Source: Spodoptera frugiperda (Eukaryota; Arthropoda; Insecta; Lepidoptera; Noctuidae). Taken from it: a stretch of 64,000 bases of DNA. The notes below the pieces were generated by a model. The model searched no databases. It had not been told where the DNA came from and saw only the letters and a list, made by a program, of their open reading frames with translations. The stretch covers positions 15,898,993-15,962,992 of the forward strand of contig NC_064236.1 in assembly GCF_023101765.2 (NCBI RefSeq), written 5' to 3'. This document shows positions 31,491 through 42,911 of the stretch, in pieces. Made by a program: the position numbers and the translations under genes. Position 1 is the first letter of the stretch. Each line of letters starts with the position of its first letter.

Positions 31491-31898
31491 CAATGTGATA
31501 GGCGTGGGACTTCTAACCCGTTAAGGCTGAGTACTACATCTAATTTTATCGACAAAAAAATAATATAGGGGGTTGAACCCCTAATTGAAAATATTGGAAA
31601 ATAGTGATTTTTTCGGTAAAAATTATTCACAAATGATTTTTTTTCTCACCAAAACATTATCATACATATGAAAAAAGTAATGAATTAGTTAGCTAAGGTT
31701 ATTAGCTACCGTTTGTCGTTTTTTTTTTGTTTCTACGACGCATACAACCTTTGATGTCAAAAAAAGTAAAAAAACTATTAAAATAGCCATAACTTTTAGG
31801 GGGAGGGGATTCGACCCCTTCGACCCCCGACTTTTGTCGATAAAATTAGATGTAGAACTCAGCCTTAACGGGTTAGAAGTCTCACCCCTATCACATTG
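31491..31898. mobile_element. Inverted-repeat element, 408 bp, 67 bp arms (array copy 1)
   Basis: CAATGTGATAGGCGTGGGAC...GACAAAA (31491-31557) is repeated in reverse complement at 31832-31898 with a few mismatches. The interior holds GGGGGTTGAACCCCT and GGGGATTCGACCCC-type runs. The open frames that cross it (31379-31630, 31689-31946) are by-products. No target-site duplication identified. Confidence 0.75.
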
Positions 31899-31915
31899 TA
31901 TAATGTACTTACATA

Positions 31916-32272
31916 CAGTTCCTGGCCACATTAATAGACGCACCACGCTTTTTAGTAGGTAATTATTTTGAAGTTTTCATTGAGCGTAGCGTAATGTTTT
32001 ATATCTCATAACCTTCCTTAACAAATGGACTATCTCCGACAAAAAGGTTTTTCAATTGGAACAAGTACTTCCGGAGATAAGCGCGTGAGTAATGTAGTAA
32101 AGATATGGGAATTAATTAACACTTTTGTTCTACAAATATAAAAAAGTACAAATCAAAAACATATAATAAAGTTTTAATAAATATACATATATGACACATT
32201 GAGTAAACACATCTAAACGTATTACAAATTGAAAAAAAATAACCGTGCGTCTAATAATATGGCCAGGGACTG
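31916..32272. mobile_element. Tc1/mariner-like MITE, 357 bp (array copy 1)
   Basis: Left terminus CAGTTCCTGGCCACATTAAT, right terminus (reverse complement) CAGTCCCTGGCCATATTATT; both continue AGACGCAC. TA lies directly outside on each side (31914-31915 and 32273-32274), the target used by the Tc1/mariner superfamily. No transposase is encoded. Confidence 0.85.
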
Positions 32273-32700
32273 TAAATGCCATACAACCCTAACCCCAACT
32301 CACCTCTGCTCTGCGTTTTCGTACAAAAGTGTTTTGGTCAAATTCGTAGCTACTGTAAGTTGTTTATACAGAAATTATTTATCTACATGGCTTGCAGCAG
32401 AATGGTATACCACTTAGGTTGCTAAAGTCAAGTCTGATCACTCTACTCAGACACGCTTACCAGACCAAGGCGCTTACGCTTGAAACCAATCTCAACGTCA
32501 ATGCAATTTAAAGCCAATAAAACTTCAATATTATTAAACGTCAAAACAGATTCCTGAAGTCTGTTATAATTATTATCAAAATGTTTGAATTATAAGTTAA
32601 ATAGGCTACATAGACTACAACGCACCCCAACGATCACCATATGAAGTGCCTCGGCCAGCACAGGGTTTAAACGCTGTGGATTTAATTTACCCTACAGGGT

Positions 32701-32734
32701 AGTACGAAGTATTCACAGGTGAATACTTCGTACT
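32701..32734. repeat. Perfect hairpin, 16 bp stem, 2 nt loop (array copy 1)
   Basis: AGTACGAAGTATTCAC-AG-GTGAATACTTCGTACT. Also at 47009-47042 and 60721-60754. Absent from the relative at 28854. Confidence 0.97.
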
Positions 32735-34659
32735 TCACCGACCCTCTGGTAGATGTCACTATATGAACATTTCACTGCTTCTACTCGCAAGTTGTAAGTT
32801 TTATTATTTTTGGAATCCATCATGAATTTGATATTTCAAATATTTTTATTACAGTCTAAAAAGTTATTTTAGTGTATCCTTTGAAAAGCCTTCCTTTACT
32901 TTTTTTCCTTACGGCCGAGTGAAATAATATGTGAAAATTTATTTTTAATATAACTATGGCTTATTTAATAAACTCTAGAAAACATAATAATTATTAACAT
33001 CTAGAAGTCCTCCTTACGTGACTCATGTTTGTTGAATAAATGAAATGTATGCCACACAAAAACATGGCTGACGCGACCGTGAAATACCAGCTAGTACGGG
33101 GGGTATGAGGCTGGGATACCAACTTATAAAAACTCCTCCATACTAAGTAAATCAAATTTACTTCTGGTTTAGACCTAAAATACTTGATGGCAAATTGAAA
33201 GTTTTGACAAGCCGTATTTAAAGTTTGAAAAAAGAAGAAATGTGTCTCCGAAATGTCTGTTTCGTATATGCTATGGGTGCATAAATAGAATAATAACAAC
33301 AAATTTCACAAAGTAGCTGGGCTCTATCATCGATGAAAAGAAATGTACGTAGAGAACTTTCGAATGGTGGCACTAAATTTGACACTTGCTTTTTCTTTCG
33401 TTTTCGCATAAAAAGGTTCCATTTGAGATAGAAAAATTGCAAAGTCATGACAAAACTGGGAAAAAAATAAATTTATTTGTTGTTTTGGTCATAAGTGGTT
33501 AAGGAATATTTCCGGGAAAATGGCGCTTTGAAGCTGACCACCTTGTTGTTTCTCTGTCCTTGTCAATCGTGTGTAAACTTCCATTTAGTAAATTTGAAAG
33601 TTTAAATTCTAATTTTTAAGTTCAATCTATAGTTGGATGAAAATATAAATGTGGCCAAAAGATTTTTGGCTTCGTATTTTGTCATTATACTGTGTAACTT
33701 TTCGTTGAAGTTTGTTTACAACGCTAGAAAATGTTAAAAACCTGCATCGCACAAGCGAAGTTTTCCTGCAACTCTGATAGGATAACAAATTTCAACAGCT
33801 TCCTTCAGGGGTCCGTTGCTACTCTGGAAACTGTTGAACCAGAGGCAGGTGTTACTAGTCTTGGTAGTTGACACAAGACCACAGCAGTAGCAGATTTGAC
33901 CCCCACCTTTTGTAATTTTTTTCTACAAACAAACAATAATATGATAGAATCACTTTTTGTGATCTTGAAGCCTTTTTGTATTTATTTTTATTGGTTATTA
34001 TTAGAAAAAGGTCAAGTGTGGACGACTAAGCCGTCTGACTACGTACTCTTTCCTGACCAGATAGAAGTACCCAAAAACGTATTTAGGCAATTAAAATATT
34101 TTAGGTGTAATTTTGATAATACATATTACACATGAATTAAACATCTCGTGGTAACTGGCATCTAGCAGATGAGTTGTGAAAGAAGAACGGCACGAGCTTG
34201 CTGCTGGGCTTATGTAATTTGAATGAGTGGCGTAGGAGGGCGTTGAGGCGTTAAACAAAATAAAATATTTCTAACATTTTCTAACAAGTAAGTAATTAAC
34301 AAAATGCTGACTGAAATAAATTGGAGTTTGTCTGACATTCAAATCAAATTAATAGCCAATTTGAACCCTCTTCTTTTTTTTCTCAGAAACTAATACAAAC
34401 ATGTTTAAATGTATGTAATGAATAAACCAACTTTTTATGATTTTTAAACTTTTTTACAGTTTTTAATTAACCGTTTCTTGAGAAAAGCCAAGAATAGATT
34501 ATAGTCCAGTCATTTGGTAGTTTTACCTGGAAAGTTTTCCGGGAGTTTTGAAAATTGGTGAATTTATAGATTTGGGTATGCTCTTTTCGAATTTCAACTT
34601 TGCCACCTCGTACAACCGCCGCTCGCGCCGCCATATTGAAAAAATGGCGGCTAAAAATG

Positions 34660-34840
34660 GTTTTTTATTAATATCTCCGTTCCGACGCATTTTACGAAAA
34701 AATATTTATTTACAAAATTAAACTAGAAAAAATTCCTACAATTTATGTATTGATAACTTTTTCATAAAATCAATAGTTTTTGGCGTACGAGCGCCGCAAA
34801 GTATTATTCATCTGCACCACCACGTGTACAAACTATGTGT
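34660..34840. repeat. Left copy of ~181 bp direct repeat around an R1-type fragment (array copy 1)
   Basis: Matches 35148-35330 with a few substitutions and one inserted base. Starts GGTTTTTTATTAATATCTCC and ends around CAAACTATGTGT (CAAACAATGTGT in the right copy). Counterparts at 48971-49151 and 62720-62900. Confidence 0.85.
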
Positions 34841-35147
34841 GTTGTGCAGCAACGACTGTCGCAACCGAGGGCTGGGCTCGCTGTCATTGCAGAGGTAAGT
34901 CCCCTGTTTGAGGAGTGGCTAGAGAAGCGCCATGGCGTCCTCACCTACCGCCTGACGCAGGTGCTTACCGGACACAGGAGTTTCGGTAGGATCCTGTTTT
35001 TGATTGGGCGGGAGGAAACGCCCGGGTGTCATCACTGCGAAGACCGCCCGGAGGACACGGTGGAACATATAACATAACACATATAACATCAGAAACAGGA
35101 ACCTACCGAAACTTCCCTGTTTGTACAACACACATTGTTTGTAAACG
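34841..35147 (+). mobile_element. R1-type retrotransposon fragment with zinc-knuckle tail (array copy 1)
   Basis: The frame from 34835 encodes GLAVIAEVSPLFEEWLEKRH, VLTYRLTQVLTGH and IGREETPGCHHCED...DTVEH, the C-terminal region with a C-x2-C...H knuckle that I recognise from R1-clade elements, then stops at 35077. No poly(A) tail. The last ~70 bases are partly the reverse complement of earlier parts: GTTTCGGTAGGATCCTGTTT (34980-34999) with AAACAGGAACCTACCGAAAC near 35091-35110, and CAAACTATGTGTGTTGT at the left end with ACAACACACATTGTTTG at the right end. Direct repeats of ~181 bp flank it. Confidence 0.8.
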
Positions 35148-35330
35148 GTTTTTTATTAATATCTCCGTTCCGACGCATTTTACGAAAAAATATTTATCTA
35201 CAAAATTAAACTAGAAAAAATTTCCTACAATTTATGTATTGATAACTTTTTCATAAAATCAATAGTTTTTGGCGTACGAGCGCCGCAAAGTATTATTCAT
35301 CTGCACCACCACGTGTACAAACAATGTGTT
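35148..35330. repeat. Right copy of ~181 bp direct repeat (array copy 1)
   Basis: See the left copy. Counterparts at 49459-49641 and 63208-63390. Confidence 0.85.
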
Positions 35331-36039
35331 TTTTTTAAATGTATCAATTCTTAAAAACTAATTATGATATCTCGTTCAAACCAATTTTCTTTGAAAGTTT
35401 CCATTAAAATCTACAGTATATATTTTTTTAGTTTTCTTACTCACTTATTTTAAAAGTTAGAGGGCAGGACACATTCGATAGACCTCATTTTTCCACTTTG
35501 GAAGTGTCTATCTTTCAAACAATTGATTTTGACGAAAAATGGTTTTAGGAACCATGACGTATTTTAATGGCCTATCCATATACAACCATCACGGATAGGT
35601 TAGACGAAAAAAATATTTTTTGAAATACAAAACCCATAGGAGGTGCAGTCTCCGCCCTCTATCTCGGAAACGGTGCACGGTATGGACTTGAAAAAAAGTT
35701 TAGACAAAAGTTGTAGAGAATTTTGTATTCTACAATATTGGTATTAAATGCAAATACCAAAAACCCATAGGAAATGAGATATTTCCAAAAAAGCGCAAAA
35801 AAACGTTTTTTGGTACCTTTTGACCTTAAAATTTAATAGTTGCTTACACCCTACCATATGTAGGTTTTGAGACAAGTTTCAGGCAGTCATTATACAAGTA
35901 CTCTTGGGCTATACAAAATTACAGCTGGGTATCTCAAATTCCGAGGTGGACCGCCCTACTAATCCAATCCTGAGAATTAATTTGTACTGGACAATCGTCT
36001 TGATTTTATGAAAAAGTTAAAACAATCAATACATTCATT

Positions 36040-36830
36040 CTTAAATTGAAAAGTAGGATAATTAATTTTCTAGTTTAAATGGTTTGCTTTTTTCGGATTT
36101 GTGAGATAATGGATATTGTGATAGTTTATCCAGCACATAAACTACTGTGCAATGGTTGGATACGGTTCCCAGATATTGGCATGGGGGTCCAACTACATGG
36201 CAAGCGCGGTGTCCAGAATCGAACGCTGGTTGATTTTTACATGAAGTCCCTTGTTTATGCAGAGGGAATTGGCAGAATATCGAAATTCTTCTCCAAAACA
36301 TAGTGACGAAATAAAACGCATATTCAGCCCAAGAGTGAACGTCATAGGGATAAGGAAGTGTGTTCGAGCAAGTATACGTCGTAGGGAAGATCATTTTGCA
36401 AAATTTAGCAAATTAAGATGTTTTTAAAATTCGCTTTTCTCTTTACACTCTACTTATCATCAAAAATTTGTTTTTGGGAGTAAATAATTTTACATAGCTA
36501 ATAAACCCAAGGAAGTTTTTCAAATAGTTTGTACGCTTAGTGTCATATATTTTTTTCGAAATAAATCCAATCTATTGACCAAATTAGTGAAACAAAACCA
36601 TAGGAAATACTTGCTAATTTAAAACGAATGATATTTCTGCCATTATTAGTATTCATAAATGATAACTGATGTATTGGCAACTGAAAACTAAAATAACTTC
36701 CAACCAGTATTTTTTTATTTATTGATGTTTTTGTAATCAAGGTATTTTTACCCCAAAAAATGTTTATTCAGAAATCTACAGGGCTATTTTTGTAGGAAAA
36801 GTTGACTGGAATTCAAAGTATATACTACTA
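36040..36830. other. Sequence private to array copy 1, partly an inverted copy of 30.94-31.29 kb
   Basis: 36540-36805 is a diverged reverse complement of about 30938-31290 (for example CCAATACATCAGTTATCATTTAT there, ATAAATGATAACTGATGTATTGG here). 36060-36400 has open frames on both strands (up to 110 codons on minus) but nothing I recognise. Copy 2 has only about 300 bases, the right end of the TIR element, at this place. Confidence 0.7.
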
Positions 36831-37180
36831 ATATGTTTCTATCTACTCTTAATATGTTTCCTTGAATCGAAGCACACCTGCCACATTATTTTTTAAATAC
36901 AGAACGAAAGCAAAATACAAATAAGCTATGTTTTGGCCGCTTATTTTGTAAATTCTTCATAAAAAATATTTTTCTAGGTTTTAAATGTTCTTTAAGGACT
37001 CGCATGTCGCACATTATGTAGCTAAACAGGGTGAAAAATAGCGCGGAACTTACTTTACTTAAACGCACCTTAAGAACTTTATTTTGAGAATGTGGTTGAT
37101 TAGGATGAAAAATGCAATTGTTTAAAGTAACGCGCTCAAATAAAGACTACAAACTAAGTTAGAAAACAAATAGGGTGTGC

Positions 37181-37880
37181 AATAATAATAATAATAATAA
37201 GTCCGCAAGGCAGCTTGTGGCGAGCTGTTGGGCAGTGGCGACCCCACGGACCTGACTCCCGGGAGAGGCCCTACTTTTTAACTCCGGTTGGTACTCGTGA
37301 CTATCCGGAGTGGCCTCTCCTACCTCACTCTTGCCTTAATCGGCTGGTTTGAGTGGAGATTCGCAAGAGTGGAGTTGCCTTCAGCTCCACTTGGGGGAAG
37401 GACGTATCCCAGTAAGATGCTGGTAGGGGTCTTGACCGTACTTCCGGGATTGCTCTGATAGCCGTGGGATGCCTCCCCTTCCTCAAGCAGCTCAACGGAT
37501 GTTGCTTCCCTTGTCGCTACATGCTAGCGGCCGTTTCCGGGGGCCCACTATTGAGTTTGCGAGTCACCCCCTGCCTGTTTATCCGTATTTTTCAATATTG
37601 GTCAGGGGCAGGGGCCATAGTCCCCATAGTTAACCGGTTAACTATTCCACAGCCACCCACACCCATATCCCTATCATTTCCTTTTACCATATCTCACAAT
37701 AGTCCTGCATCAACCGGGGATTGTCCTTTGGTGTACTTCCATAGTGCATACAGGGATAATCGCCGGATGATGTCCCCTTACATTTAGATTAAAATTGTTC
37801 AACGGGCCTCTGCGAGTTGGCTTCGGCCCCTCGTACGCCTTCCAAAGGTCCGGGACCCTGTGGTCCCGTGATTATGTAAA
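37181..37880 (-). mobile_element. 3' UTR-like retrotransposon piece ending in (TTA)n (array copy 1)
   Basis: On the minus strand a 700-base G+C-rich, stop-rich sequence ends in GGACTTATTATTATTATTAT, a tandem triplet tail typical of CR1-type and related LINEs. It directly follows the LINE at 37883-40788 and may be a separate 5'-truncated copy or an extension of the same element. The plus-strand frame 37464-37787 is a by-product. Confidence 0.6.
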
Positions 37881-37882
37881 GA

Positions 37883-40788
37883 ACATACATAATAATAATA
37901 AATATTTATTTCAGAACAAATGTCCATACAGAAATTATACACACAATGACAAAACACAATTAAAAATGGTTACAAAGAAGAGAAATTACACATTAAAAAA
38001 TTTACAACACTTGAGCACGTAAAAATGCTTGCAGGATATTTGCATCATGTTTTTCCGCAATCACTCTTAGGATGCTGTTAGTGCTACTCCTTACTCTGCT
38101 CAGTAACGACGCGAGGCGTTTGCGTACTATGGCATGAAAGCCATCTACCCTGGCTTCCGCAAACATACTGAAAGCACTGCAAAATCGGGGCAGCCCCAAC
38201 AACATCCTAAATCCGTTGTTATATTGGACACGCAGGGCACTAAGCGTCCTCTGCGTATACCTGAACCACAGGTTGCACGTGTAGAAAGTTTGGCAGTAGG
38301 CTCTAAACAGTGTGACTTTAACTTGTTCACTACAACGCACAAACCTGCGGGCCAGCATATTGCTTCTAACCGCCAGTGCCCTCCGTTCCCTCTCAATGTC
38401 AACGTTGTCTTCAAGGTCCTCAGTAACGTAGTGTCCTAGATATTTAAATTTTTCTACCCGCTTGAGTTCAATGCCACTTAGCTTTATTGCGGGCACATTT
38501 AATCTACACTTACCAGGGGCCCTGAAGACCATATACACACTCTTGTCAGCGTTGTATTTTAAACCATGCTGAAGGCTATATGTTTGACATATTGTGAGCA
38601 ACTGTCTCATAGCATTTACAGTTGGGGTCAGCAGCACCATGTCGTCCGCGTAACTAAAGTTGTTCATACAAACGTTGTCGATCCAGCATCCTACTCGAGT
38701 GCTGCTGAGCCCAACTATAAGCTCGTTAACGTACAGGTTGAAGAGCTTAGGAGAACTCAAACCACCTTGTCTCACTCCGCACTCCAACCTGTACGTGTCT
38801 GAGAAGGTGTTTGGCCATCTTACATAATTATTCTGGTTTCGGTACCAGAAATGAAAAATACGTTGCACCTGTGTAGGCACGCCAGTTTTCCTGAGTTTCT
38901 CCCATAACAAGTCATACGACACAAGGTCGAATGCTTTGGAGAGGTCAAGAAAGCATGCATACACAGGTGTATTTCTTTTCGTGTAATATTGAACCGTGTG
39001 CTTCAGGCTCAGAATTGCGCTTTCAGTGGAAAGTCCTGCTCGAAAACCGAACTGTGCGTCATGATGACGATATTAAGATGTTTATCAAGTTCTGAGTCGA
39101 GCACACTGTCCAAAACCTTGGCTACGATCGTAGCCAAAGAAATCGGCCGGTAGTTGTTCTTATCGGACAAATCGCCAGTTTTATTTTTAACAATTGGTAC
39201 TATGATTGTTTTCATAAGATCTGGAGGCAAGTACGAGTGATTCAGACATAAGGTATAAAACATCGCGAGCACGCGTGGTAAATGAACACCAGCGTATTTT
39301 AAATGCTCGATACTGAGTCCATCATGACCCGGCGACTTGCCCCTAGACATGCTGCTCACAATTTGACGAACTTGTTTAGCAGACACGTTATACAATTCAC
39401 CGGTCCGCTAGACCCAGGATCTGCAGAACACGGCCCCAGAGGAGACTTGGTGGTAAAATGTTCTCTAAAGAGTTCAGCTATATCTCTGCTATCACTCGCA
39501 CCCCCACACTCACTGGAAGGCCAGTCTTATGGTTTAAACTATTTGTTGCTTTCCAAAAATCACTAAAGTTTTTAGAGGCACGACATTCTGAAATTATTTC
39601 CATTTTTAACTGTTCTTTATTGTTGTAACACCACTTTAATCTCTTTTTAAACAATTTGCGACTTTCACACATTTCCTCATATACAGTACCAGATTGTGGC
39701 CTATTTTGAGAAACCCAGTATAAAAATTTACTTCTAGCTTCCCTGTGAGCTTCACATACATACTTATTCCAGCCTATCACATGCTTTTTCTTACGCTTAT
39801 GAGACTGAGTATTACAGGTGATAATAGCTGAGTCTGTTATTGCCCTTATTATATCCTTATATAGTTTATCTAAATATATTCTATGTTCCTTACAATTACA
39901 AATATCACAACTACATTGCCTTAACTCTACAGGAAAATCTATTAATTTAAGTTTACTATTGCACAATTTGGTATAACTTTTTATCTGCTCCTTAGTTCTA
40001 TAGCCCCATACAGCTTTATTTATTCTATTAATACTACAATGGTTATTTTTACATATAATTGCACTTAACTCACACTCAATGACTATGGGCAAATGATCTG
40101 ACCAAAACATATCATAATTAACATATACATTCTTAACAGTTTGTTTGGCAGATTGACTAGTAACACAGTGATCGAGCCACCTCACACACCCGTGAGCCTC
40201 GCTTATAAATGTATAATTATTTGCTACACTTCCTAGTACATCTATATCCACACAGGACCATTGTTGATCCATACATAAATTAATTAATTCGTTACCGAAC
40301 AATTCTCCCGGATGAGCATTAAAATCTCCTAGTAAGTACACAGATTCTATAGAGTAATGGTCAACTATCGCACATACCTCGCCAAAACATGTCGTAAACT
40401 CCTCCAAATTGTCTATTCCATTTGTCGGCATGTAAATACTAAACACAAGGAATGCACGATCTCCTAAAGACACTTTTATTGCACTGATACGCGGATTATT
40501 GCACTCAATAACAGTTACCTCTTTGAACACACTTTTACGCCACAATATTGCCACACCGCCGTAAGGTCGTCCTTTAAAAACACCGGTTGAAAGATCCACC
40601 GCTGATGTGCCTGTGTACGCAAAGTCCTGGTCGATTGTGCCCAATATCGGTATGTCATAGGGAAATAGCCAGGTCTCTTGTAGGGCTACTATATCCGCCG
40701 AGCAACACAGTTTTCTAACACAATCAATTGATCTTTTTATCGATTTACAGTTAAAACTGACAATGGCACACCCTATTATTGGGTTAAC
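37883..40788 (-). pseudogene. CR1-group LINE, endonuclease plus reverse transcriptase, inactivated (array copy 1)
   Basis: The minus-strand order is endonuclease then reverse transcriptase. The endonuclease part (40788-39478) has SFNC, LQETWLF, GGVAILWR, LLGDFNAHPG and WSDHLPI, including the usual catalytic N, E, D and H positions. The RT part has GKSPGHDGLS, NNYRPISL (39395-39009), FGFRAGLST, LDLSKAFD, GVRQGG and YADD (38964-38002). Clade placement within the CR1/Rex1/Daphne group is tentative. ORF1 is absent: a stop lies at 40789-40791, and the 5' boundary is unclear. Frameshifts near 39395 and 39055 are shared with copy 2; a further one at the C5 run 39501-39505 is private. The 3' end carries an AATAAA-like string and a short ATT repeat. 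Confidence 0.85.
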
Positions 40789-41117
40789 TTATTCTTATAT
40801 ATCTTATTGGATTAACTGGTTATTGAACCAAGATTAGAAAAGTGAAAATCCTTCGATCAGGCCAGATGATCCTGGCTGGTGGGCGATGATGCCGAACATT
40901 TGAAGGTTGGAAATTACTATCTGTGCTAATTTGTGAGTGAATTTCACGTGTTGCTTGCGCGGCAAATGTTACCTAGTAAGATATGAGGACATACGCAACG
41001 CATGATGAGTGTATATTTTTGCCAAGTAGATACTAAGCTCATAGATCGATTGCCAGATTCTGGATGAATTATGAAATGATTCTATATTCAAGTGTCAGTC
41101 AGACAGTAATGACACCG

Positions 41118-41371
41118 CAGCTAGATTCGTACAAAATCGTAGCAAGACGAGTGCTACTTCGTAGCTAGACGAGTGCTACGTCGTAGCTAGACGAGTGCTA
41201 CGTCATAGCTAGACGCGTGCTACGTCGTAGCTAGACGCGTGCTACGTCGTAGCTAGACACGCGCTACGTCGTAGCTAGACGCGTACTACGTCGTCGCTAG
41301 TCGCATGCTACGTCGTAGCTAGATGCGTGCTACATCATAGCCAGTCTGGCTACGTCGTAGCAGAATAGAAC
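41118..41371. repeat. 22-bp minisatellite with palindromic cores, about 10 units (array copy 1)
   Basis: Unit GCTACGTCGTAGCTAGACGCGT with few changes. GCTACG-T-CGTAGC is a 13-bp palindrome, TAGCTA a second one. No spacers of unique sequence. Same array at 54831-55084. Confidence 0.95.
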
Positions 41372-41876
41372 AACTCTTCGAGACCGTCAAAGACACGAAA
41401 TTATTGTGTACAGATGGTAATATAGAATGCGTATTATAAATCATTTTTATCTATTAAATACTGCCTAAAAACTGTGCTGGATGGTCAAAATTTTCGTACC
41501 ACGCGTTTGCTAAAAACCATACTATAGACATTACATGAGCACATGTGCCCAAAGTACGTCTGCCACTCTTACATGAACGATAATAATGATTTAAAGCCTC
41601 CAACCCAAGGTGGTCTGAGTTTACAAGTATATATAGGTATATTAACTGCAAGATTTGTCTTCAATAAATTTTAACCGTCCTAAGAGCCCTTTAAACATTG
41701 GATGTCATCTGTTGGTTATTCAACTTGTCACAAAAAATTTAACTATACCTGTCAACATTTTAAAAGCAACATTTTAAATATCCGAATGTGCATCGTTACA
41801 ATTTATAAGACAAATTAAAACATTATTATGTTCGGTTCGGTAAACGGTGTGCTTTTGTTTAATTTTACAAAGTATT

Positions 41877-42493
41877 CTTAAGTCCACGTTAATGGACTGT
41901 ACAAAAATTCACTCACTCAAAGAGTTGATGTGGTACGCGGAGGAAAAGTAGCCCCCATGAAGAACATCGCGCGCCGGCTACCCTAATGAAATCGCGGTAA
42001 CGAAACCATAGCTCGCTTTTAAATCGAGCAGCACCATCTATCGAGCTTATGGGTAGTTTTGGAGTGAATGGTTGTAATTCGTTTTTAATATTAGATGGTA
42101 AAGCCCTTATTAATGAAATTTACGATTTTATAGCTTCCAAACGGTATTATATAAATTGAAATTATATAAAAATGTTGTTGATACTAAATTAAGCGTGCAA
42201 CAACTTGCTTGTTTTTAAAGATAGGAAAAATTATAGGTAATTATTTACTGTTTAAATAGAACTATACACTAAATAAATGCCATTAATTTGGCGTCTGTAC
42301 CAATACAGAAAAAAACTACCCCTATGCTCGATAGATGGTGTTGCTCGATTTAAAAGCAAGCTATCGTTTGCTTCACTCGGTTTGGTTAGGGTAGGCCGCG
42401 GCGCAGCAACACGTTACTCCTGTCAGTTTTATAAACTTACCTCTCAGCAAAAAAGAGGTCAATTTTTGTAAAGCCCATTCACGTGGGCTTAAG
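41877..42493. mobile_element. MITE-like element, ~180 bp imperfect inverted repeats (array copy 1)
   Basis: Left CTTAAGTCCACGTTAATGGAC ... TAGCTCGCTTTTAAATCGAG, right the reverse complement with changes. The strongest match is TTTTAAATCGAGCA and CACCATCTATCGAGC. Each terminus is itself a small palindrome (GTCCACGTTAATGGAC; GCCCATTCACGTGGGC). A solo right end (GGCCGCGGCGCAGC...GTGGGCTTAAG) lies at about 42806-42911. Confidence 0.75.
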
Positions 42494-42805
42494 AAAACTT
42501 TGAAAATTTAATGTGCAATGATATATTTTGTTTCAGTCTTGTTGAAAATGCAAGAGATAATAATAAAATATGTATGCGTAAATACTTTAAATGAATAATT
42601 CCATGTTATGACGGTTATGTGAATTTCTACTGCCTGTACTGGCACTTTTTATTTTTTTTAGATAAATAGTAATAAAAAATAAACAATTATTAATATCATT
42701 ATAAAATGGCTTACTACTTTGTACATTATTTGTTAAATTTGGCAGAAAACAATATTTCAACTACATTCAGTTTCGATCAATTTGTTTGCCCTTACAAAAA
42801 GGCTT

Positions 42806-42911
42806 AGGCCGCGGCGCAGCTACACGTTACTCCTGTCAGTTTTATAAACTTACCTCTAAGCAAAAAAGAGGTGAATTTTTGTATAAGCCCATTCACGTGG
42901 GCTTAAGAAAA
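42806..42911. repeat. Solo terminal repeat of the 41.9 kb element (array copy 1)
   Basis: About 105 bases nearly identical to 42393-42498 (GGCCGCGGCGCAGC, CACGTTACTCCTGTCAG, CATTCACGTGGGCTTAAGAA). Confidence 0.85.

Larger units (their letters stand above)
34500..35960. mobile_element. Damaged copy of the 1.7 kb TIR element (array copy 1)
   Basis: Begins TATAGTCCAGTCATTTGGTA like the complete copy at 48811-50535 and holds the same interior (R1-type fragment, half of the foldback palindrome), but the right inverted repeat is missing. From about 35950 it runs into sequence found only in copy 1. Confidence 0.75.

Noticed and set aside
31379..31946. Two minus-strand frames repeated in all array units
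   Set aside because: They run through inverted-repeat elements, and their conservation between units comes from the recent array duplication, not from selection on protein.
33896..34135. 79-codon plus-strand frame present in three copies
   Set aside because: Same reason: identical only because the units are recent duplicates; the diverged relative at 28.5 kb does not keep the frame.
36062..36394. Overlapping 110- and 74-codon frames on both strands in array copy 1
   Set aside because: No recognisable domain on either strand, and the segment is missing from copy 2; kept only as unexplained private sequence.
37464..38022. Plus-strand frames over the LINE tail
   Set aside because: They are antisense to the retrotransposon's 3' region; the real element is on the minus strand.
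41118..41371. CRISPR array
   Set aside because: Repeats follow each other directly with no unique spacers, the genome is eukaryotic and no cas-like gene is present; it is a minisatellite.
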